A DNA stretch of 10,658 nucleotides, from the NCBI GenBank assembly GCA_003232965.1, contig QIKG01000292.1:1-10658 (forward strand), in the 5' to 3' direction. This DNA is from Oceanospirillales bacterium (GTDB lineage Bacteria; Pseudomonadota; Gammaproteobacteria; Xanthomonadales; SZUA-36). Positions 7,056 through 10,658 of this stretch are shown here, in pieces (position 1 is the first letter of the stretch; each line of letters starts with the position of its first letter). A program made the translations under genes and the position numbers. The notes under the pieces are model-generated. The model had not been told where the DNA came from and did not search any database. It saw only the letters and a list, made by a program, of their open reading frames with translations.

Positions 7056-8099
7056 ATGACCCGTAAAACACCTTTTTATCAGGCGCATATCGGCGCCGCT
7101 GCACGCATGGTTGATTTTGGTGGATGGGATTTGCCAATCAATTACGGCTCACAAATCGATGAGCATCATACGGTTCGTAAAGCCGCTGGTATGTTTGATG
7201 TCTCACATATGACGGTAGTTGAAATTCAAGGCGAGGACGCGCGGGCTTTTCTTAGCAAGCTTCTCGCCAATGATATTGCCAAATTACAAGAACCTGGCAA
7301 AGCGCTGTATAGCTGCATGCTCAATCCTGAAGGCGGCATTATTGACGACCTGATAACTTACTTCATCAGTGAAGCTCATTTTCGGATGGTAGTGAATGCA
7401 GCAACTCACGATAAAGATATGGCCTGGTTGGAAAAACAGGCAGGTGGATATGAGGTAACGGTAAGCGAACGAAAAGACCTCGCCATGCTAGCGGTTCAGG
7501 GCCCTGAAGCGCGTCAGAAAACCGCTAATATACTCAACGCTGGTGGTGCAAAATCGGCCTTGGCGCTGAATATTTTTCAGGCGGCTCAGATTGGTGATCT
7601 ATTTATTGCCAGAACAGGCTATACCGGCGAAGACGGTTTTGAAATCATGTTGCCGGCAGAAGCTGCCATTGAGCTGTGGAATAAACTTCTCGCTGAAGAA
7701 GTAAAACCCTGCGGGCTGGGTGCACGCGATACGCTGCGCTTAGAAGCTGGTATGAATTTGTACGGTCAGGATATGGATGAAACCACCAGCCCCTTTGTAT
7801 CCGGAACGGTGGCACTTAAAGATGAGCGAGAATTTATCGGTCGTGCCGCTCTGATTTCGCAAAAAGAAGCGGGCTTCAAACAAAAACTGGTAGGGCTGGT
7901 GCTGGAAGGCCGGGGTATTTTGCGTCCGCATCAAAACCTGCTGAATGAAGCGGGCGATATTATCGGTGAAACAACATCAGGTAGCTTCTCACCAACCCTT
8001 GAAAAAGCGATCGCCATGGCAAGGCTGAACCGAGATGTCGATGGTCGCTGTTTTGTTTGGTCGATATCCGTGGGCGCAAATTACCTGTGCGCTTGGTAA
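7056..8099 (+). CDS. gcvT: GcvT, glycine cleavage system aminomethyltransferase, C-terminus frameshifted
   Basis: T protein of the glycine cleavage system, which moves the one-carbon unit from aminomethyl-lipoyl H protein to tetrahydrofolate and releases ammonia. Conserved GcvT segments are present in order: MVDFGGWDLPINYG near 18-31, FDVSHM near 47-52, GGIIDDLI at 93-100, GYTGEDGFEI at 188-197, LGARDTLRLEAGM at 221-233, and TSGSFSPTL at 308-316. As written, this frame stops at 8099 with an atypical tail after about residue 331; the normal tail lies in another frame at 8066-8149. Segment 245-254 (SPFVSGTVAL) also lacks about three residues compared with the usual SPxxxGLGWTV. The ATG at 7056 matches the E. 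coli GcvT start in position and has GAGAA upstream; an ATG at 7041 would add five residues and lacks a ribosome binding site. It pairs with gcvH 71 bases beyond the restored stop. Confidence 0.9.
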   Translation: MTRKTPFYQAHIGAAARMVDFGGWDLPINYGSQIDEHHTVRKAAGMFDVSHMTVVEIQGEDARAFLSKLLANDIAKLQEPGKALYSCMLNPEGGIIDDLITYFISEAHFRMVVNAATHDKDMAWLEKQAGGYEVTVSERKDLAMLAVQGPEARQKTANILNAGGAKSALALNIFQAAQIGDLFIARTGYTGEDGFEIMLPAEAAIELWNKLLAEEVKPCGLGARDTLRLEAGMNLYGQDMDETTSPFVSGTVALKDEREFIGRAALISQKEAGFKQKLVGLVLEGRGILRPHQNLLNEAGDIIGETTSGSFSPTLEKAIAMARLNRDVDGRCFVWSISVGANYLCAW

Positions 8100-8149
8100 A
8101 AATACCATTTGCTAGAAAAGGTAGCGTTTGTGATGGCATTTTAGAATAA
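8066..8149 (+). pseudogene. gcvT: Out-of-frame C-terminal segment of gcvT
   Basis: Read from 8066, the sequence encodes IRGRKLPVRLVKIPFARKG and eight more residues, ending in TAA at 8147-8149. This is the standard GcvT C-terminus (E. coli equivalent IRNREMPVKVTKPVFVRNG). It is in the -1 frame relative to the upstream coding frame. The switch must fall between about 8049 and 8065, within TGTTTTGTTTGGTCGAT. A missing T in one of the T runs or a net two-base insertion would explain it; the exact change cannot be fixed without relatives. With the frame restored the protein would be about 363 residues, the usual family length. Confidence 0.88.
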
Positions 8150-8220
8150 ATCTATTAGAATTAAGCTAGACGCAAAATTAAGTAATAAACTCAGGTAATG
8201 GCTAACAAGGAAGCTCCAAT

Positions 8221-8607
8221 ATGAATGATGTCCCCGGCGATATGTTTTATACCGAATCCCATGAATGGGTAAAAATGGATGATGAGATTGCGACTATCGG
8301 TATTTCTGATCACGCGCAAGGTCAGTTAGGTGATGTAGTATTTGTAGAACTCCCTGAAGTGGGTGATGCTTTTACCGCAGGTGACCCCTGTGCGGTGGTT
8401 GAATCCGTCAAAGCCGCTTCTGATATTTATGCCCCCATCAGCGGCGAAGTGGTAGAGGTTAATGAACTGCTTGAAAACGCCCCTGAAACCATCAATGATG
8501 ATGCCTACGGCGAAGGTTGGTTGTTCCGTATCAAAGCCGATGACCCCAGTGAAGTTGATGGCCTGATGTCAGCTGAAAGTTATGTTGAGGTCAATAGCGA
8601 AGATTGA
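8221..8607 (+). CDS. gcvH: GcvH, glycine cleavage system H protein
   Basis: Predicted 128-residue lipoyl carrier that shuttles the aminomethyl group from the P protein to the T protein and then to the L protein for reoxidation. The lipoyl attachment lysine is K64 in VESVKAASDIY; other family marks are YTESHEWVK (10-18), IGISDHAQGQLGDVVFVELP (26-45) and GEGWLFRIK near 96-104. Length and motifs are normal and the gene looks intact. The ATG at 8221 follows AAGGAA 8 bases upstream. It lies directly after gcvT and is probably co-transcribed with it. The P protein gene does not follow; the next gene is on the opposite strand, 46 bases away. Confidence 0.96.
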   Translation: MNDVPGDMFYTESHEWVKMDDEIATIGISDHAQGQLGDVVFVELPEVGDAFTAGDPCAVVESVKAASDIYAPISGEVVEVNELLENAPETINDDAYGEGWLFRIKADDPSEVDGLMSAESYVEVNSED

Positions 8608-8653
8608 CGCAAATTCTTAGGCGATTTATTAGATGATTTATTAGTATAGTGTG

Positions 8654-9043
8654 CTAGCCCCCGAAGGCAAGAAACCCCAACGCTTGGCGACTGATAGCCA
8701 CCGAGGCAATCCAGGTGAACACAGTAATGGCAGCTACAAAGCTCAGATACTGACAACTGCGGGTAGTACAGCGTTTCAGTGCCAGCATGCCGAATATAAT
8801 ATACACCACCAGGCCGATGAGCTTTGCCCCCAACCAGGCGTGTGAAAACGGGACTATAATAAGCAGCCAAAGCCCGAAGACAAGTAATAAGGTGTCGATA
8901 ATATGCGGCAATACCCGCACCCACTTTTTCTCCAGTAGCTGCGGGCTGTACTGTTTCCAGATAAATCTAAGGATAAATCCTAAGATGCTCAAGAGCGCCA
9001 AGGTCATATGGCTGTGTTTAATAATCGGGTAGAGTGATTCCAT
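8654..9043 (-). CDS. SirB2-family integral membrane protein
   Basis: Predicted 129-residue membrane protein of the SirB family (named for a Salmonella locus reported to affect invasion gene expression; biochemical role unknown). It has four transmembrane helices at about 11-29, 46-64, 70-88 and 99-117. Family-typical features are the N-terminal YPIIKHSHM with H10 and H12, LPHIIDTLLLVFG with H47, and WLGAKLIGLVVYIIFG. Only a few polar residues lie in the helices, and the histidines could be functional ligands, which is inference. The ATG at 9043 is chosen; a TTG at 9055 would add four residues, and neither has a strong ribosome binding site. It is divergent from heme A synthase and convergent with gcvH. 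Confidence 0.82.
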   Translation of the reverse strand: MESLYPIIKHSHMTLALLSILGFILRFIWKQYSPQLLEKKWVRVLPHIIDTLLLVFGLWLLIIVPFSHAWLGAKLIGLVVYIIFGMLALKRCTTRSCQYLSFVAAITVFTWIASVAISRQALGFLAFGG

Positions 9044-9097
9044 AATAGCTGCCAAAGGTATTTTATTGATTATTCAAGCCATAGATTATACTTTAGC

Positions 9098-9121
9098 GAT
9101 TACAAAAATGTGGATTACAAA
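9098..9121 (+). repeat. Tandem GATTACAAA direct repeats upstream of ctaA
   Basis: GATTACAAA occurs at 9098-9106 and again at 9113-9121, 15 bases apart start to start. The second copy covers the -35 element of the predicted ctaA promoter. This layout could be a binding site for a regulator that recognises direct repeats, but chance in AT-rich intergenic DNA cannot be excluded. Confidence 0.35.
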
Positions 9122-9142
9122 TATCATAATTTAAGCGATAAT
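9114..9142 (+). promoter_or_regulatory. Candidate sigma70 promoter for ctaA
   Basis: ATTACA at 9114-9119 (four of six matches to the -35 consensus) is followed after 17 bases by GATAAT at 9137-9142 (five of six matches to the -10 consensus). The transcript would begin near 9149, giving a leader of about 38 bases before the TTG start at 9187. It lies in the 143-base divergent region shared with the SirB2-family gene. Confidence 0.4.
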
Positions 9143-9186
9143 ATCGTTCGACCTAGCTTTGCTTAAATTAACAAATAGGAACCCCC

Positions 9187-10227
9187 TTGACTGTCTATCT
9201 CAAGCAGATACAACATAATCGACAGGTAGCGGTCTGGCTGCTGATTTGCTGTGTACTGGTATTTCTTATGGTTGTGCTCGGCGGTGCAACTCGGCTTACC
9301 GGTTCGGGTTTGTCTATCGTAGACTGGAAACCAGTCATGGGGGTGCTGCCACCGACCAGCGAGCAGGCATGGTTGGATAAGTTTGAGCTTTATCAACAGT
9401 CGCCGCAATACCATAAGGTGAATAAACATTTCAATGTTGATGCGTTCAAGGATATCTTCTGGCTTGAGTATTATCATCGCTTATTGGGGCGTGCGCTCGG
9501 GGTGGTTTTCTTATTGCCGTTTTTGTTCTTTTTGGCCACCGGCAGGATAAAAAAACAAGAGTTTCCAAAATACGGCCTGATGTTTTTGTTGGGCGGTTTT
9601 CAGGGTTTACTGGGTTGGTATATGGTGAAAAGCGGGCTGGTAAACAATCCCAGTGTCAGTCAATACCGACTGGCCGCTCATTTGATTTCAGCTTTTATCA
9701 TTTATGCGTATATGTTTTGGGTGGCAATGAGCCTGTTATTCCACGCTACAGACGGGCATCGGGACCGGTTATATAATAAAAGTTTGTGGCTCACGGGGTT
9801 AATTACCACCACAGTTCTTTCCGGTGCATTTGTAGCCGGTTTAAAAGCCGGCTTTGTGTTTAATACTTTCCCTAAAATGGATGGTCAGTGGATTCATAAA
9901 GATCTTTTAGCAATGCAGCCCATGTGGCGGAACTTTACTGAGAGCCTATTAACCGTTCAATTTGACCACCGGGTGTTGGCAACACTAACTTTGCTGGTTA
10001 TTTCAGCTTTCTGGTTATATGCGCGCAATCGGGGAATGCCGCCAAGGGCTCGGCCTGCATTGCATTTGCTGATGTTGGCAGTGCTTGTTCAGTTTAGTCT
10101 GGGAATTGCTACATTATTGATGTTTGTACCCATCACCCTCGGTGTTTTACATCAGGGTATGGCAATGGTTTTGTTTACTATTGCTATCTATTACAACCAC
10201 GCGCTGCGCGGGACGCGTGTTTGGTAA
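9187..10227 (+). CDS. ctaA: Heme A synthase (COX15/CtaA family)
   Basis: Predicted 346-residue polytopic inner-membrane enzyme that oxidises the C8 methyl of heme O to a formyl group, giving heme A for cytochrome c oxidase. It resembles the mitochondrial COX15/alphaproteobacterial type. Marks are GGATRLTGSGLSIVDWKP (32-49) with VLPP after it, EYYHRLLGR with H97, GLLGWYMVKSGL (140-151), RLAAHL with H165, GAFVAGLKAGFVFNTFPKM (213-231), FDHR with H261 and LHQG with H322; the four histidines are the expected heme ligands. About eight transmembrane helices are visible. The start is TTG at 9187, supported by AGGAA 5 bases upstream; the first in-frame ATG lies inside helix one. No cox structural genes, ctaB or ctaG are adjacent, so it is separated from the usual cytochrome oxidase cluster. 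The TTG start may keep expression low. Confidence 0.94.
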   Translation: MTVYLKQIQHNRQVAVWLLICCVLVFLMVVLGGATRLTGSGLSIVDWKPVMGVLPPTSEQAWLDKFELYQQSPQYHKVNKHFNVDAFKDIFWLEYYHRLLGRALGVVFLLPFLFFLATGRIKKQEFPKYGLMFLLGGFQGLLGWYMVKSGLVNNPSVSQYRLAAHLISAFIIYAYMFWVAMSLLFHATDGHRDRLYNKSLWLTGLITTTVLSGAFVAGLKAGFVFNTFPKMDGQWIHKDLLAMQPMWRNFTESLLTVQFDHRVLATLTLLVISAFWLYARNRGMPPRARPALHLLMLAVLVQFSLGIATLLMFVPITLGVLHQGMAMVLFTIAIYYNHALRGTRVW

Positions 10228-10259
10228 TGTATGGATATTTCGAGCACCAAAAACTTAAG

Positions 10260-10294
10260 AATATGGTAGAGAACCCAATGACTTTTGCCATATT
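10260..10294 (+). other. Hairpin downstream of ctaA
   Basis: AATATGG at 10260-10266 pairs with CCATATT at 10288-10294, and the stem can extend inward to 12 bp with several G-U pairs (10260-10271 with 10283-10294) around an 11-base loop. No U-tract follows, so it is not a clear intrinsic terminator. It lies 33 bases after the ctaA stop and just before the predicted promoter of the next gene. Confidence 0.3.
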
Positions 10295-10322
10295 GTCAAT
10301 CCATTGATTCTGGGGCTATACT
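10293..10322 (+). promoter_or_regulatory. Candidate sigma70 promoter for the last gene
   Basis: TTGTCA at 10293-10298 (five of six matches to -35) and TATACT at 10317-10322 (five of six matches to -10) are separated by 18 bases. Transcription would start near 10329, about 25 bases before the ATG at 10354. This suggests that the last gene is transcribed independently of ctaA. Confidence 0.5.
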
Positions 10323-10353
10323 AAAACCCATATTTTATTGAAGGGATCATATG

Positions 10354-10658
10354 ATGAGATATTCAAGACTGCTACTGGTATTGCTTTTCGTAACATTCAC
10401 AGCCTCTGCACAGATGATGGATGAAGCCGAGATGGAGCTGAATCTGCAAGAAACGGAACAACAAATGTTGCAGGTTTCCGACTGGTTTCGGGATCAGGGT
10501 TATATTAGAAGCAACCTGATGGTGGCAGTGATTATACTAAGTGAGCAGAAGCATCCACCCGTAGACAAAGTGCTTGAAATTTTAAACGCGAGTATAGATT
10601 CCGGGAAACTGCAGAAATCTGACTGGCATCGGCTGGCAAGGTTTTGCCAAAAAGCACC
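10354..10658 (+). CDS. Unrecognised exported protein, 5' part only
   Basis: An open frame starting at ATG 10354 runs off the window after 101 codons, so its full length is unknown. Residues 1-19 (MRYSRLLLVLLFVTFTASA) form a clear signal peptide with a likely cleavage after ASA, so the protein is probably periplasmic or secreted. The mature part begins QMMDEAEMEL and is rich in Glu and Gln up to about residue 40. It then has a mixed helical region (SDWFRDQGYIRSNLM, and further on KVLEILNASIDSGKLQKSDW). AAGGGA lies 7 bases before this ATG; an adjacent in-frame ATG at 10351 is too close to that site. The codon pattern stays coding-like to the window end. I do not recognise a family from this portion. 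Confidence 0.75.
   Translation, partial: MRYSRLLLVLLFVTFTASAQMMDEAEMELNLQETEQQMLQVSDWFRDQGYIRSNLMVAVIILSEQKHPPVDKVLEILNASIDSGKLQKSDWHRLARFCQKA

Noticed and set aside
8045..8065. Programmed -1 frameshift in gcvT at the TTTT run
   Set aside because: A Phe tRNA could slip back one base on TTTT, giving the normal C-terminus, but there is no classic X XXY YYZ heptamer in frame, no clear stimulatory structure was seen, and no programmed shift is known to me for GcvT. An indel or sequence error is simpler.
8623..8644. Tandem GATTTATTAG repeat between gcvH and the SirB2 gene
   Set aside because: Two 10-base AT-rich copies in a 46-base gap; no hairpin or known site, probably chance or minor slippage.

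Overview
The window looks like ordinary chromosome from a gammaproteobacterium, possibly a marine Cellvibrionales-like or related lineage; the family-level guess is inference only. The class assignment rests on the hemX-hemY pair, a SirB2-family protein, a stand-alone ferredoxin/flavin-type reductase of the AscD/RfbI type, and REP-type palindromes of the kind common in this class. Gene density is high and no gap between genes exceeds about 160 bases. There is no phage, insertion sequence, CRISPR array or obvious new defence system.

Layout. 55-2567 (+): hemX and hemY overlap by one base and are probably the tail of a hemC-hemD-hemX-hemY operon. 2575-2701: three REP palindromes. 2707-3762 (-): an oxidoreductase with 2Fe-2S, FAD and NAD(P) domains. 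3860-5666 (+): a PlsC-type lysophospholipid acyltransferase overlapping a YheT-type alpha/beta hydrolase by 11 bases. 5694-5806: two more REP palindromes in an inverted pair. 5829-6380 (-): a PduO-type corrinoid adenosyltransferase. 6507-6929 (+): a DoxX-family membrane protein, divergent from the adenosyltransferase across a region with a perfect palindromic operator-like site. 7056-8149 (+): gcvT, interrupted by a frameshift near its 3' end. 8221-8607 (+): gcvH. 8654-9043 (-): a SirB2-family membrane protein. 9187-10227 (+): heme A synthase with a TTG start. 10354-end (+): the start of an unrecognised protein with a signal peptide.

How the genes relate. There is a loose tetrapyrrole theme (hemX/hemY, corrinoid adenosyltransferase, heme A synthase), but these are separate transcription units. 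gcvT and gcvH encode the T and H proteins of the glycine cleavage system; the P protein is not in the window. Heme A synthase implies a heme A-containing terminal oxidase elsewhere.

The points most worth a second look are: the gcvT frameshift, where a textbook GcvT C-terminus lies intact in another frame, together with a small gap in a conserved GcvT segment; the REP doublets placed exactly at both early convergent gene junctions; and the 18-bp palindrome between the adenosyltransferase and doxX.
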